Source of the DNA: Afipia birgiae 34632
GTDB lineage: Bacteria; Pseudomonadota; Alphaproteobacteria; Rhizobiales; Xanthobacteraceae
Direction of reading: 5' to 3'
NCBI RefSeq assembly: GCF_000308295.2
Contig: NZ_HG326652.1
Span: 932,392-996,391, forward strand
DNA length: 64,000 bases
This document shows positions 30,538 to 42,441 of the stretch, piece by piece; the stretch's first letter is position 1, and each line of letters starts with the position of its first letter. The notes under the pieces were generated by a model. That model was not told the DNA's origin. It did no database searches and saw only the letters and a program-made list of their open reading frames with translations. The position numbers and the translations under genes were made by a program.

Positions 30538-30580
30538 TAAGACTTGCAGCCATGCGCAAGCTGCTTGCCTGCAAGTCTTA
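30538..30580 (+). other. Nested long hairpin between secG and pyrG
   Basis: Perfect 12-bp arms TAAGACTTGCAG (30538-30549) and CTGCAAGTCTTA (30569-30580) enclose a second 5-bp stem GCAAG/CTTGC (30556-30560, 30564-30568) with a CTG loop. It starts 15 bp after secG. No T-run follows, so it may be an RNA-stability or processing structure. Confidence 0.6.
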
Positions 30581-30697
30581 GAGTTGCCTTCCAAGTATCT
30601 GGCTGAACTCACATATCGAAGTCACCCACAGCGTCGCGATTTATCGGCGTGCGCGTGGGTTTAGTTTTGCGAATCACACCGGCGGAGATAAAGGTAG

Positions 30698-32973
<2,276 letters not shown>

Positions 32974-33144
32974 TGGTGCTCCGGTGGCGATCTGTGCGGC
33001 GGGCGCCGCTCGTGACAGCCTCGAATCGCAACTGATGACGAGGCGTGCGGAATATCGCGGCGGCGGATTGCGCGAGCATTGCGCGCAGCCCAACGATGTA
33101 AGTGAAGATTGATTTCCGCTGCCGTCTGGTCGCGGTTGGCACGC

Positions 33145-34515
33145 TCAGAACATCGGCGGCAGTGTTATCCTGAAGCAGGCGCCGCCATGCTGATTGTCGA
33201 GCACTGCCACGCGGCCCTCATGCAGATGAACGATCTCGCGCACGAGATTGAGGCCCAGCCCGGCGCCGCGATTGAGCGGCTGCACCCGGTAGAAGGGCTC
33301 GAAGATGCGCGCACGTTGCTCCTCCGGAATGCCTGCTCCCTGATCCATGACATCGATGGTGGCGGGCAGGGTGACGCGAACGCCGATCGTGCCCCGTCGG
33401 CCTCCATGTTCGATCGCGTTCTGGATCAGATTGGTGAGCGCGCGCTCGAGCGCCGTTTGGTCACCCATCGTCTCGATGCGGCTTGCCGCGGACTCAAACG
33501 ATATGTCGTATCCTGCTCTGATTGCGAGCGGCGCGAGATCGGCGACAACGCGTTGGCCGATCGCGACGAGATCCACCCGGGCAAAGGGCGCCCGATTTTG
33601 GTCAAGGCGCTGAATGTCGAGCAATTGCTCGGCCAGTGTTGCGAGACGGGCTGCATCCTCGGTCAGGCGAACTTTGTCGGGTCCCTGTGGCAACGATTCG
33701 AGTCGCGTGCTCAGAATGGCAATCGGCGTGCGAAGTTCATGCGCCGCATCGGCGGCAAAGCGTTTGTGCCGCGCGTAGCCTTCGTCGAGCCGTGCCAGCG
33801 CGTCGTTGACCGCGTTGACCAGCGGCACGATTTCGGCAGGCACATGCTCCACGGGCAGCCGCGCGCCGCGTCTTTCTATGTCGATCCGGCGGGCCTGATC
33901 GGCCGCGGCATCCAGACCGGTCAGGGCGCGGCGGACCACGACCGGTGTTGTGATTACTGTCGCTAGCGTCATGAGCAGCAGGCTCGGAAGAGCGAAGCCC
34001 AGAAAGACGAAGGATGTCACCAGGGCTGCCTTGCCTGCGGACATGCTCCCCTGTGTCGCCGTCAGGATTTGCACGTTACCTGCGGCGGTATCGACGCGCT
34101 TGAGGCGGGCGGCGGGCTTGCGCGGATCGTCATCGAGAAGTTGCCAGCCAAGCCGCGCCTGGCTGATGTGGTCGAGTGCGTTGCCTATCCGGGCGAATTC
34201 GACCGGTACCGACCCTTCCGACAGGGATTGTCCCTGCTTGTCCCTGATGATGAACCAGAGGTCCGGGACACTGGATCGCAAGGCCTTGAGTGCAGGTGTC
34301 GACACGAGATCGAGCTTGCCCTCTGCGTCACGTTCGACGGCCTTTTGCAGGACGTCGATGACATGCTCCTCGTCGCGGGTGTCGAGAAGAAGACCCGTTC
34401 CCCACAAGGTGCCAACCACCAGCAGAACCAGGAACGTCAGCAAAGCCGCCTGCAGCGGCACCAGCCGCCAGACGAGCCGCGATCTGAGCGACGGTGTTGC
34501 GGATTGCCGCATCAT
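33145..34515 (-). CDS. Two-component sensor histidine kinase
   Basis: This 456-residue membrane kinase has helix 1 at residues 17-43, a periplasmic sensor of about 120 residues, helix 2 at about 164-189, a HAMP linker, a dimerisation domain with phospho-acceptor His259 in AADAAHELRTPIA, and an ATPase domain with NLIQNAIEHGG, DQGAGIPEE and GAGLGLNLV. The upstream response regulator overlaps its start by ATGA, so they form one operon and a cognate pair. The signal is not predictable. It resembles the QseC/PmrB class in layout. Confidence 0.9.
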   Translation of the reverse strand: MMRQSATPSLRSRLVWRLVPLQAALLTFLVLLVVGTLWGTGLLLDTRDEEHVIDVLQKAVERDAEGKLDLVSTPALKALRSSVPDLWFIIRDKQGQSLSEGSVPVEFARIGNALDHISQARLGWQLLDDDPRKPAARLKRVDTAAGNVQILTATQGSMSAGKAALVTSFVFLGFALPSLLLMTLATVITTPVVVRRALTGLDAAADQARRIDIERRGARLPVEHVPAEIVPLVNAVNDALARLDEGYARHKRFAADAAHELRTPIAILSTRLESLPQGPDKVRLTEDAARLATLAEQLLDIQRLDQNRAPFARVDLVAIGQRVVADLAPLAIRAGYDISFESAASRIETMGDQTALERALTNLIQNAIEHGGRRGTIGVRVTLPATIDVMDQGAGIPEEQRARIFEPFYRVQPLNRGAGLGLNLVREIVHLHEGRVAVLDNQHGGACFRITLPPMF

Positions 34516-35186
34516 GACTGTTGCTTCAGCAGATAGCCGACGCCACGGATGCCATGAATTTCAACGCCTGCATCGGCGCCGGCAAGCTTGCGGCGGAGCC
34601 GCGACACATGTGTGTCCAGCGCATTCGATTGTATTTCGTCGTCGAAATTATAGACCGCATTCTCTAGCGAGGACCGCAGCACTGTGCGGCCCATGCGCCG
34701 CAGCAGAGCCTCGAGCACAAGTAGCTCGCGGCGCGGCAATTCCAGCGAACGCCCTTCGATGCTTGCCTCGCGATGGCTGAAATCGAAGATGAGGCGGCCG
34801 GCGCGCACCTGATGAGACTGAAGGCCGGTGGGTCTGCGCAGAACGGCGCGCAGCCGGGCCAGCAACTCCTCGACGGCAAATGGCTTTGGCAGGTAGTCGT
34901 CCGCGCCGCTGTCGAGACCGGCGACCCTGTCTGCAAGGTCGCTGCGGGCGGTCAGGACAATGATTGGTATTCCGCCGGCCCGCGACCTGATTTTGGGGAT
35001 CAGTGTAAGGCCGTCGCCGTCAGGAAGCCGGCGATCGAGGATCACGGCATCATGAACGTCTGCCGAAATAGCCTCCTCGGCTTCGGCAACGGTCGGCGCA
35101 TGGTCCACCACCATGTCGTAGCGCTTCAACGCGGCAGACAAGGCAGCGGCCATTGCAACTTCGTCTTCTACCAGCAGGATCCGCAT
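34512..35186 (-). CDS. OmpR/PhoB-family response regulator
   Basis: The 224-residue protein has an N-terminal receiver (MRILLVEDEV, phospho-acceptor Asp51 in VILDRRLPDGDG, Thr in VLTARS, Lys in YLPKPF) and a C-terminal winged-helix DNA-binding domain (LELPRRELLVLEALL, TVLRSSLENAVYN, NALDTHVSRLRRKL, IRGVGYLL). ATG 35186 is chosen since MRILLVEDE is the family start; the frame is open upstream to 35273. It is co-transcribed with the kinase and divergent from the zinc-finger gene at 35338. Confidence 0.93.
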   Translation of the reverse strand: MRILLVEDEVAMAAALSAALKRYDMVVDHAPTVAEAEEAISADVHDAVILDRRLPDGDGLTLIPKIRSRAGGIPIIVLTARSDLADRVAGLDSGADDYLPKPFAVEELLARLRAVLRRPTGLQSHQVRAGRLIFDFSHREASIEGRSLELPRRELLVLEALLRRMGRTVLRSSLENAVYNFDDEIQSNALDTHVSRLRRKLAGADAGVEIHGIRGVGYLLKQQS

Positions 35187-35268
35187 TCCACACTCTCGCT
35201 GAAGGTGGGACGTACAGCATGTGGATTGCGGCTGCATTACGAATGTGCCGGGGCGTAGTCGCGGTCCC

Positions 35269-35285
35269 GTCAAGTCATCCTTGAC
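35269..35285. promoter_or_regulatory. Palindromic operator candidate 1
   Basis: GTCAAG-N5-CTTGAC, a perfect 6-bp-arm palindrome. Its right arm overlaps the TTGACA -35 element at 35281-35286. An identical-arm copy lies 40 bp downstream, about four helical turns away. Confidence 0.6.
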
Positions 35286-35310
35286 AGTTTTGCGGAGGCA
35301 GACGTATCGT
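35281..35310 (+). promoter_or_regulatory. Candidate promoter of the zinc-finger/HTH gene
   Basis: TTGACA (35281-35286) is a consensus -35. TATCGT (35305-35310) at 18 bp is the best -10 and is a weak match. The promoter lies between two copies of the same palindrome, which would fit repression. Confidence 0.5.
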
Positions 35311-35325
35311 CAAGACAACCTTGAC
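35309..35325. promoter_or_regulatory. Palindromic operator candidate 2
   Basis: Second GTCAAG-N5-CTTGAC palindrome with the same arms and a different spacer. It spans from the likely -10 end into the ribosome binding region of the gene at 35338. Confidence 0.6.
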
Positions 35326-35337
35326 GGAATGTTCGCC

Positions 35338-35739
35338 ATGGCTCTGAAATCGAAGGCCAGGACATCGAAAACCGCTGAGACGGCGAAGTCCGCTGCCTCG
35401 AACGAGACTGTGGACATTCTGTTCTGTTCCTTCTGCGGCAAGTCGAAGGACGCGGTCAAAACGCTGATCGCCGGTCCGACTGTTTTCATTTGCAATGAAT
35501 GTGTTGCGGTCTGCACCAAGTTTATCAGCGGCGAAGCTTCGCCCGAGCCGACGGACTGGGACCGGTGTTCCGACGAGTTCCTGCTCAGTCAGCTTCCGCG
35601 CACATCAGCCATCGCAGATGCTGCCAGCAATCACCTGGCGTCGCACGTTGCGACGCTGCGCAAGCGGGAGGTAACGTGGGAGCTGATCGGCAAGGCTCTC
35701 GGCGTTTCGCGTCAGGCAGCGTGGGAGCGCTTCTCCTAG
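35338..35739 (+). CDS. ClpX-type C4 zinc-finger protein with C-terminal helix-turn-helix
   Basis: The 133-residue protein has a Lys/Ala/Thr-rich start, then a C4 zinc-binding domain like that of ClpX: Cys30 and Cys33 in FCSFCGKSKD, and Cys52 and Cys55 in FICNECVAVC. No AAA+ domain follows. The C-terminus TWELIGKALGVSRQAAWERF (residues 113-132) looks like a helix-turn-helix. This suggests a small DNA-binding regulator rather than a protease adaptor. ATG 35338 has GGA 10 bases upstream; ATG 35329 is possible. Two palindromes at its promoter suggest autoregulation (inference). Confidence 0.75.
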   Translation: MALKSKARTSKTAETAKSAASNETVDILFCSFCGKSKDAVKTLIAGPTVFICNECVAVCTKFISGEASPEPTDWDRCSDEFLLSQLPRTSAIADAASNHLASHVATLRKREVTWELIGKALGVSRQAAWERFS

Positions 35740-35764
35740 ACGACGACTGCAAATCGGACTGACC

Positions 35765-36556
35765 ATGAATCCCGACGAGAAATCCCAACCTGGCCTATCG
35801 GACGTTCCTCTGCGACCGTGGGGCGAGCCATCGGCCGGTCAACAGCCGCCGCCGCAGGAGCATCAGCCCGGCCCGCGCCGCCGGCGATCGTTGTGGTCCG
35901 CTCTCTTCGTTGTGCTGTTGATCGCCACCTATGGCGTTAGCGCGTATCGGGATTTGTCGTCGCCGGGCATATGGTCGTACTGGAAAGACTTCTTCGGCTC
36001 TCCCAGCATGACGGCGTCGGCCATCAGCATGACGGACGGCCGCAAGGCGCTCGCACTCGAAGGACGGATCGGACCTGCCTCCGCAAGCTGGTTTCGCGAA
36101 CAGCTCGATGCAGCCAAGCTGACCAGCGGAGATGTGGTCTTGCTGTCGTCGCCGGGCGGCTCGCTCGATCAGGGTTTGATCATGGGCGCGGTGGTCCGGT
36201 CGCGCGGACTGACGACCGTGGTGGGGAGAGCGGATTCCGCCGGCCGTTTGCAACCGTCGCGCTGTGCCAGCGCATGCGTATTCGTTTTTGCGGGCGGCAA
36301 GGTCCGTGAAGCGATGCCGCGCTCCATGCTTGGCGTTCACCAGTTCAGCAGCACTTCTGCGAAAGGCGAAGAGTCCGCAAGCGACCTGGTGGCGCGGACC
36401 CAGCAAACCACCGGCATCATCCTCGATTACATGACGCGGATGGGCGTTTCGCCCTCGATCATGCAGGCGATGACGGCGAGCAAGGACATTCGCTGGCTCA
36501 CGGAGAAAGAGGCGTTTGAGCTGAACCTGGTCACGGCTCGCTACGCGGGAGCCTGA
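35765..36556 (+). CDS. Membrane-anchored ClpP-like (COG3904-type) protein
   Basis: The 263-residue protein has a Pro-rich cytoplasmic start, one membrane helix at about residues 43-62, and a periplasmic ClpP/crotonase-fold domain. Protease-like landmarks are LLSSPGGSLDQG (residues 127-137), Ser169 within a CASAC motif (Cys167, Cys171), and His192 in LGVHQFS, 23 residues after the Ser, close to the ClpP spacing. I infer a possible serine peptidase; activity is not established for this family. It lies 25 bp after the zinc-finger gene in the same direction, so the two may share a transcript. Confidence 0.7.
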   Translation: MNPDEKSQPGLSDVPLRPWGEPSAGQQPPPQEHQPGPRRRRSLWSALFVVLLIATYGVSAYRDLSSPGIWSYWKDFFGSPSMTASAISMTDGRKALALEGRIGPASASWFREQLDAAKLTSGDVVLLSSPGGSLDQGLIMGAVVRSRGLTTVVGRADSAGRLQPSRCASACVFVFAGGKVREAMPRSMLGVHQFSSTSAKGEESASDLVARTQQTTGIILDYMTRMGVSPSIMQAMTASKDIRWLTEKEAFELNLVTARYAGA

Positions 36557-36568
36557 TCGCGCGAAAGC

Positions 36569-36892
36569 CTACTTCGGACATCTCGATGTCTGGTCGCCGG
36601 TGCGGGCGGCAGGCTTGCCATTGATATAAATGCCGCCTGCGCCGCCAACGACAACGCCGCCGCATCCGGTCTTGCCGCTCGATATGGCGGCCGGCTTGCC
36701 GTTGATGAAGACGTTCGGAGATCCCTCGACGATCACGCTGCCGTCGCTGGTCGTATCGCCCTGACGTGCAGCGGGCTTGGCGTTGAAGGTGACGCCCGCC
36801 GCGCCGCCCGTGACCACGCCGGGTGTTTGCGCATGTGCCGAGCCCGAAAGAACCGCAGCGACAAGGATCGGGCAAAGCAGCATGGTCCGCAT
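36569..36892 (-). CDS. Small secreted PAAR-like protein
   Basis: The 107-residue product begins with a clear signal peptide (MRTMLLCPILVAAVLSGSAHA, cut after residue 21). The mature part has the PAAR-type motif KPAARQGDTT, repeats of INGKPAA, and a glycine-rich GGVVVGGAGGIYINGKPAA segment ending KPAARTGDQT. PAAR proteins cap type VI secretion spikes but are normally cytosolic when loaded, so a signal peptide is odd; it may be a periplasmic relative. No type VI gene is in the window. Tail-to-tail with the ClpP-like gene. Confidence 0.6.
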   Translation of the reverse strand: MRTMLLCPILVAAVLSGSAHAQTPGVVTGGAAGVTFNAKPAARQGDTTSDGSVIVEGSPNVFINGKPAAISSGKTGCGGVVVGGAGGIYINGKPAARTGDQTSRCPK

Positions 36893-37026
36893 GACAAACC
36901 TCTTATGGGCGCGAGACCGGGAAGCGCTTGATAACCAGCCGGGCAGGCGACTATATGCCGGATCTGGAGAGCCTGCATAACATCAGTCGGCGCCGTCCGT
37001 GCGCCGGTTCAATCAACAAGGGGGCC

Positions 37027-37359
37027 ATGACCATGATCCAAGAAATGCGCGTGTATCGCTGTGTTCCGGGGCGGCTTCCCAATTTGCTGAAGCGCTTCGA
37101 GAACCACACGCTGAAGATCTGGGAGAAGCATGGCATCCGTCAGGCCGGCTTTTTTACCACGGTGATCGGCCAGTCCAATCAGGAACTGACCTATTTCCTC
37201 GCATGGGAGTCGCTGGCTGAACGCGAGCAGAAGTGGACCGCGTTCATGAACGATCCCGCCTGGCTGTCGGTGCGCGAGGAAAGCGAAAAGGATGGTCAGA
37301 TCGTCGAGAATATCGTCAGCCAGCTTCTGACGCCGACAGCATTCTCCTTGGTGAAGTGA
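37027..37359 (+). CDS. NIPSNAP family protein
   Basis: The 110-residue protein is a single NIPSNAP-type ferredoxin-like (dimeric alpha-beta barrel) domain: IQEMRVYRCVPGRLPNLLKR, LKIWEKHGIRQAGFF, and TYFLAWESLAEREQKWTAF. Biochemical role is unknown; relatives often lie in catabolic gene sets. AAGGGGG just upstream supports ATG 37027 (or 37033). A VOC protein gene starts 22 bp downstream, suggesting a two-gene unit. Confidence 0.85.
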   Translation: MTMIQEMRVYRCVPGRLPNLLKRFENHTLKIWEKHGIRQAGFFTTVIGQSNQELTYFLAWESLAEREQKWTAFMNDPAWLSVREESEKDGQIVENIVSQLLTPTAFSLVK

Positions 37360-37381
37360 GGGCGCGTTTCGCGTATCGGTC

Positions 37382-38254
37382 ATGCCCCGCGGTCTCGATC
37401 ATATTGTCCATGCCGTCCGCGATCTCGATGCCGCGGCGGACTTCTATCGCCGCGCCGGATTCAAGGTCGGCGCGCGCAACAAGCATCCGTGGGGAACGCA
37501 CAATCATGTGGTGCAGTTTCCCAATTTCTTCATCGAAATCCTGACGGTCGGCGAACCCGAAAAGCTGGTCGGCGAGGGATTGCCGCAGATCTTCGGCATC
37601 GCCAATCGCGATGCGATTGTGCGCGGCGACGGATTCTCGATGTTGATCCTTGAGAGCACGGACATCGAGGCCGATGTCGCGGACTTCAAGACATCGGGGA
37701 TCGGCGCCTCACGCGCGCTGCCGTTTTCGCGCCAGGCTGTTTTGCCCGACGGCACCACTACCACGGTGGGCTTCTCGCTGGCCTTTGCACGCGATGCGAT
37801 GTCGCCGCATACAGGCTTCGCAACCTGTCAGCAGCATAACCCCGCGGCGTTCTGGAAGCCGGACTATCAGCAGCACGCCAACGGCGCGAGCGGCGTTCTC
37901 GGTGCGGTGTTGGTCGCAGACAATCCGGCAGATCATCATATCTTCCTCAACGCGTTTACCGGTGTGCGCGAGCTGCATGCCAGTTCGATCGGTATCACCG
38001 CGCCGACGCAGCGCGGCGATGTCGAGATCATGGAAGCCGTGTCGTTTCGCGATCAGTTTGGAACCGCGCCCAGGCTGGACGGCGAGGGCGCCTCGCTGAA
38101 GGGGCTGCGCCTTGCGGCGCCGGACATTGATGCCACCGAGCGTGTCCTCAAAAGCGGCGGGGTGGCGTCGCACCGGCAGACCGGACGGCTCGTGGTGCTG
38201 CCGGAGGCCGCCTTTGGCGCAACCCTGATATTCGAGAGACCGGCCAGGATTTAG
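37382..38254 (+). CDS. VOC-superfamily (glyoxalase-like) protein
   Basis: The 290-residue protein has two vicinal-oxygen-chelate modules. The first starts GLDHIVHAVRDLDAAADFYR with a potential metal His and has NHVVQFPNFFIEIL; the second covers about residues 165-285. It matches the Glyoxalase_3-like group (PF13468 type), whose substrates are mostly unknown. It is probably co-expressed with the NIPSNAP gene upstream and ends 66 bp before kdsA. Confidence 0.82.
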   Translation: MPRGLDHIVHAVRDLDAAADFYRRAGFKVGARNKHPWGTHNHVVQFPNFFIEILTVGEPEKLVGEGLPQIFGIANRDAIVRGDGFSMLILESTDIEADVADFKTSGIGASRALPFSRQAVLPDGTTTTVGFSLAFARDAMSPHTGFATCQQHNPAAFWKPDYQQHANGASGVLGAVLVADNPADHHIFLNAFTGVRELHASSIGITAPTQRGDVEIMEAVSFRDQFGTAPRLDGEGASLKGLRLAAPDIDATERVLKSGGVASHRQTGRLVVLPEAAFGATLIFERPARI

Positions 38255-38320
38255 CGGGCCAGACTTGATACGCAGCCGCCAGGTCGGCATGGTCAATTCA
38301 ACTTCTGAAAAGGATATGCC

Positions 38321-39169
38321 TTGAACGCCAAGATTTCCGCGGCACCGGTGGTTTCCGCAGGCAACGTCAAGTTTGGCAACGCGCTGCCGCTGGCTGTGAT
38401 CGCCGGGCCATGCCAGCTCGAAAGCCGCGCGCATGGACTGGAAGTCGCCTCCGCGCTGAAGGAGATCGCCGCACGCCTCAAGATCGGGCTCGTCTACAAG
38501 ACCTCGTTCGACAAGGCCAACCGCACCAGCGCGTCCGGCGCGCGGGGCATGGGCCTCGACAAAGCGCTGCCGATCTTCGCGGAGATCCGCTCGACGCTCG
38601 GGCTGCCGGTGCTGACGGATGTGCACGAGATCGAGCAGTGCGCCCGCGTCGCGGAAGCCGTCGACGTGTTGCAGATCCCCGCGTTCCTATGCCGGCAGAC
38701 TGACCTGCTGCTGGCGGCTGCCGCGACAGGGAAGGTTGTCAACGTCAAGAAAGGCCAATTCCTAGCGCCCTGGGATATGGCCAACGTGGTCGGCAAGGTG
38801 ACGGGCGGTGGCAATCCGAACGTCATGGTGACCGAACGCGGCGCATCGTTTGGCTACAACACGCTGGTGTCCGACATGCGGGCGCTGCCAATTCTGGCGC
38901 GTTCCACCGGCGCGCCGGTGATCTTCGATGCGACCCATTCGGTGCAGCAGCCGGGCGGTAAGGGCACGTCGTCCGGCGGCGAGCGGGAGTTCGTACCGGT
39001 GCTGGCGCGCGCCGCAGTCGCGGTCGGCGTGGCCGGTGTTTTCATCGAAACGCATCCCGATCCGGACAACGCGCCATCGGATGGTCCGAACATGGTGCCG
39101 CTCAAGGACTTCGAGGCCCTCATGAAGAATTTGATGGCCTTCGACGCGCTCGCAAAATCAAAATCGTGA
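38321..39169 (+). CDS. kdsA: 3-deoxy-8-phosphooctulonate synthase
   Basis: KdsA condenses arabinose 5-phosphate and PEP to Kdo 8-phosphate for the LPS inner core. The 282-residue protein has [63 protein letters not shown] and [12 protein letters not shown]. The start is a TTG with AAAAGGA 8 bases upstream; no in-frame ATG lies close. It complements the lpx genes at 10.7-15.2 kb and uses PEP from the enolase encoded at 41 kb. Confidence 0.96.
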   Translation: MNAKISAAPVVSAGNVKFGNALPLAVIAGPCQLESRAHGLEVASALKEIAARLKIGLVYKTSFDKANRTSASGARGMGLDKALPIFAEIRSTLGLPVLTDVHEIEQCARVAEAVDVLQIPAFLCRQTDLLLAAAATGKVVNVKKGQFLAPWDMANVVGKVTGGGNPNVMVTERGASFGYNTLVSDMRALPILARSTGAPVIFDATHSVQQPGGKGTSSGGEREFVPVLARAAVAVGVAGVFIETHPDPDNAPSDGPNMVPLKDFEALMKNLMAFDALAKSKS

Positions 39170-39235
39170 TGGCCAGATCATAGCAATCAAAACATAAAAA
39201 GGGCCGCGAGCGTAACGCGGCATCCGCCGGACCAG

Positions 39236-40411
39236 ATGCTGCCAATCCTCAATGTGATCGCCGCGACAACCTTCGCGGCAGCCCTGTCCTCGCGTGCGAT
39301 GGAGCCGGTGCTGCCGCTGGTGTCCAGCGATCTCGGCGTCACTGTCGCCACGGCGGCAAGTCTGTCGGCGGCTGTCGCCCTGACATTTGCGCTGGTGCAG
39401 CCTATCCTGGGCGCGGCTGCGGACATGTTCGGCAAGGCGCGGCTGATGATCGGTTGCCTCGCGATGCTCGGCGCAGCCAACATCATCGGTGCGATGGCGA
39501 CATCGTTTGAAATGCTGTTCCTGTCGCGCATTCTCTGCGGCATCGCGGCAGGCGGCACGTTTCCGATCGCGATGAGCCTGACCAGCGACCTCGTTCCGAC
39601 CGCGCAGCGGCAGGTCGCGTTGAGCCGCATTCTCGCGGGCGCGATGACCGGCAATCTGCTCGGCTCATCCGCAGCCGGCGTGATCGGCGATTTTTTCGGA
39701 TGGCGCGGCGTGCTTGTCATCCTCGGCCTGCTGGTGATCGTCGCGTCGGTAGCCGTTTGGATCGGTTTTCGAAAAGGCGGGGTATCCAGTCCCAAGCAGA
39801 GCGTCAGTTTTGGAGCACTCAGGGACGGTTACCGGACGATCCTCGCCAACCCGAATGCGCGCGTGTGTTTCACGGCGGTGTTTATCGAGGGACTTTGCGT
39901 TCTTGGGTTGTTTCCGTTCGTCGCCGCATTTCTGTTTGAGCTGGGCGAAACCCGTGCATCGATTCCTGGCGTGGTCATCGCAGCGTTCGCAGTCGGCGGT
40001 TTGTTTTACACCCTGAGCGTGTCGCGCATGCTGCCGCGATTTGGCGTCAGGGGCCTGATGGTCGGCGGCGCCGTGGTCATGGCGCTGCAATTTATCGTTA
40101 TCGCGCTCGGACCGCGCTGGGAGATTCAGGCGATCTCCTTCCTCGTCATGGGCTGGGGCTTCTATTCGCTGCACGGCTCATTGCAGGTGTTCTCGAGCGA
40201 TCTCGCGCCTGAAGCGCGCGCCTCGGCGCTGTCGCTCCATGCCTTCTGCTTTTTCATGGGGCAGGCAGCAGGACCGATCGTGTACGGTTTCGGATTGTCT
40301 CATTTCGGCAAAATGCCGACGCTGATCCTGAGCGCGACCGCCATTCTCGTGCTGGGAATCGTCGCCGCTCGTCTGCTGCATCAGAAGCCGGCGGAGATGG
40401 TGGATATCTAA
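39236..40411 (+). CDS. Major facilitator superfamily transporter
   Basis: The 391-residue protein has about 12 membrane helices and the MFS motif between helices 2 and 3 in the form [15 protein letters not shown]. It resembles the DHA1-type drug:proton antiporter and sugar-efflux group ([18 protein letters not shown] in helix 4), with no substrate evident. It lies 66 bp after kdsA and could be read from the same transcript. Its stop overlaps the opposing queF stop by a few bases. Confidence 0.88.
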   Translation: MLPILNVIAATTFAAALSSRAMEPVLPLVSSDLGVTVATAASLSAAVALTFALVQPILGAAADMFGKARLMIGCLAMLGAANIIGAMATSFEMLFLSRILCGIAAGGTFPIAMSLTSDLVPTAQRQVALSRILAGAMTGNLLGSSAAGVIGDFFGWRGVLVILGLLVIVASVAVWIGFRKGGVSSPKQSVSFGALRDGYRTILANPNARVCFTAVFIEGLCVLGLFPFVAAFLFELGETRASIPGVVIAAFAVGGLFYTLSVSRMLPRFGVRGLMVGGAVVMALQFIVIALGPRWEIQAISFLVMGWGFYSLHGSLQVFSSDLAPEARASALSLHAFCFFMGQAAGPIVYGFGLSHFGKMPTLILSATAILVLGIVAARLLHQKPAEMVDI

Positions 40412-40887
40412 CCTCTTCCCCGATACGGGGCGACGCCCTGATCGGGCACCCACACATCCTTCGGCAATTTGCCGGTCTGCCAGAACACGTCGATCGGCAT
40501 GCCGCCGCGCGGATAGAAGTAGCCGCCGATCCGCAACCAGCGCGGTGCCAGCAGTTTCGTCAGCCGCTTGCCGATGGACACTGTGCAGTCTTCGTGAAAC
40601 GAACCGACGTTGCGGAAGCTGTTGAGATAGAGTTTGAGGGTCTTCGATTCGACGAGCCATTTGTCCGGCACGTAGTCGATGACGAGAATTGCGAAATCCG
40701 GCTGGCCTGTGACCGGGCAGATCGAGGTGAATTCCGGCATTGTGAAACGCGCAACGTAGTTCGTGTCGGAGTGCGGATTCGGCACCCGGTCGAGTTTTGC
40801 CGTATCAGGCGAGGTGGGCGTTTCGACCTGCTGGCCGAGCTGCAACGGCTGCGCGGCGGCTTTGGGGACGCGGGGTTTTCTGGACAT
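40408..40887 (-). CDS. queF: NADPH-dependent 7-cyano-7-deazaguanine reductase
   Basis: QueF reduces preQ0 to preQ1 for queuosine in tRNA. The 159-residue unimodular enzyme (B. subtilis type) has the nucleophile Cys57 and Asp64 in [12 protein letters not shown], the QueF motif [15 protein letters not shown], and [11 protein letters not shown] 40887 is supported by CGGAG 7 bases upstream; the open frame further back is not conserved. It is divergent from eno with 139 bp between. I see no preQ1 riboswitch-like element. Confidence 0.95.
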   Translation of the reverse strand: MSRKPRVPKAAAQPLQLGQQVETPTSPDTAKLDRVPNPHSDTNYVARFTMPEFTSICPVTGQPDFAILVIDYVPDKWLVESKTLKLYLNSFRNVGSFHEDCTVSIGKRLTKLLAPRWLRIGGYFYPRGGMPIDVFWQTGKLPKDVWVPDQGVAPYRGRG

Positions 40888-40984
40888 CTGTGTCTCCGTT
40901 TGCCCTCTGATACATATTCCTGGCCAAAACGTCACGGGACTAAAGACTTCAGATGGCCTTTTCCGGCGCGGCGCGTTCCTGTAG

Positions 40985-42310
<1,326 letters not shown>

Positions 42311-42441
42311 GGCGGGCTGCGCCGGAAGACACGGCGACGCATCGCAGGGTTTCGTTTTGACATCGCGCTTGCGGCTTGCCTTGGCGGGCCGCACTCGCTT
42401 GAGTGGCGTCCGCGAAAATCAAGCTGCGGGAGAACGACGCC

